In this document: one piece after another, positions 5,620-6,009 of the stretch
Layout: each line of letters starts with the position of its first letter
Position numbering within the stretch: the stretch's first letter is position 1
From: Clostridiales bacterium
Lineage (GTDB): Bacteria > Bacillota > Clostridia > Tissierellales > Sedimentibacteraceae
Assembly (NCBI GenBank): GCA_003457065.1
Contig: DMJQ01000148.1
Coordinates: forward strand, 232-6,240
DNA length: 6,009 bases
Direction: 5' to 3'
Translations under genes and position numbers: made by a program
The notes under the pieces: generated by a model
What the model saw: the letters and a program-made list of their open reading frames with translations, nothing else
What the model was told of the DNA's origin: nothing
The model's database searches: none

Positions 5620-6009
5620 CTAATTTGCCTGTGATTCGGTATCTGTAATGCCGTACATATTGTCAACAAAACTTTTTATTCCGTCTTCATCAATAATATA
5701 AAATGATAAGCCTTCCAAAGGTGTTTCTGCTCCCGGCATTGTGCTTAAACTGATATTTTCCGTCGAAAATCCCATTACATCATTTGCCATGCTGAGTATG
5801 TCGGTAATTTTAATATTTGTATCCACATAGGAATATACTTCTTTAATCAATGCAGGCAGCTTTAATCCCAAAGCTTTTTTTACAGCAGATTTAATAAACT
5901 GCTGCTGTGCTTCTATTCTGCCCAGATCCTGATTTGCATATCCTTTTCGGTACCTTAAAAACTTCAGTGACTGTTTTCCGTCTAAAATCTGGTTTCCCTC
6001 AGGAATATC
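5620..6009 (-). CDS. LytR-CpsA-Psr (LCP) family protein, C-terminal 129 residues only
   Basis: This frame is open from the right edge to a TAG at 5620 and encodes the last 129 residues of an LCP protein. The start lies outside the window, so membrane anchor and N-terminal catalytic motifs are not visible. What can be seen are IPEGNQ, then LRYRK with the paired arginines that bind the lipid pyrophosphate in the family, then DLGRIEAQQQFIK, and the domain end FSTENI...MPGAETPLEGLSF. By eye about half of the aligned residues match the complete LCP protein immediately downstream, pointing to an old tandem duplication. A TTG at 5871 in this frame is internal, since conserved LCP motifs continue upstream of it, so no separate short gene begins there. 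It ends 31 bases before the next LCP start and is very likely in the same operon. Confidence 0.92.
   Translation of the reverse strand, partial: DIPEGNQILDGKQSLKFLRYRKGYANQDLGRIEAQQQFIKSAVKKALGLKLPALIKEVYSYVDTNIKITDILSMANDVMGFSTENISLSTMPGAETPLEGLSFYIIDEDGIKSFVDNMYGITDTESQAN

Noticed and set aside
5620..5871. A separate 83-residue gene starting at 5871
   Set aside because: The start codon would be TTG, and the same frame continues upstream with conserved LCP residues (LRYRK, DLGR, QQ) to the window edge. It is the tail of a larger gene.
1..6009. Mobile element, CRISPR, tRNA or phage content
   Set aside because: No transposase-like protein, terminal repeats, spaced direct repeats or cloverleaf-like segment was seen; the window is densely filled with ordinary metabolic and wall genes.

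Overview
All six genes in this window lie on the minus strand, so transcription runs from right to left. Base composition is moderately low in GC by eye, Shine-Dalgarno sites are GGAGG-like, and the gene families are typical of Gram-positive bacteria: LytR-CpsA-Psr wall ligases, an S66 LD-carboxypeptidase and a PatB/MalY C-S lyase. This suggests an anaerobic Firmicute, most likely of class Clostridia. No genus can be named from this sequence alone.

Layout in the direction of transcription: (1) 6009-5620, the C-terminal end of a LytR-CpsA-Psr (LCP) protein whose start lies beyond the right edge. (2) 5588-4578, a complete membrane-anchored LCP paralogue in tandem with the first. (3) 4572-4533, a strong hairpin that probably terminates or attenuates the LCP transcript. 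(4) 4505-3543, an S66 LD-carboxypeptidase. (5) 3542-3397, a 146-base gap with a candidate promoter and three small palindromes. (6) 3396-2251, alanine racemase. (7) 2242-1076, an M20 amidohydrolase whose ribosome site overlaps the alr stop codon. (8) 1062-1, a PatB/MalY-type pyridoxal-phosphate C-S lyase that runs off the left edge.

The right half reads as a cell-wall module. LCP proteins attach secondary polymers to peptidoglycan, S66 enzymes trim the terminal D-alanine from wall tetrapeptides, and alanine racemase interconverts the released D-alanine with L-alanine. The left half (M20 plus PatB) looks catabolic. An amidohydrolase that removes an N-acyl group, followed by a C-S lyase, would suit breakdown of N-acylated cysteine S-conjugates to a thiol, pyruvate and ammonia. 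The link between the halves is alr, which is tightly packed with M20 and PatB (gaps of 8 and 13 bases).

No RNA gene, mobile element, CRISPR array or phage feature is visible. Coding density is very high and every gene belongs to a known family. I see no clear evidence of an undescribed system. The points most worth a second look are the alr-M20-PatB grouping, the palindrome placed in the alr promoter spacer, the hairpin and extended -10 between the LCP and S66 genes, and the diverged tandem LCP pair.
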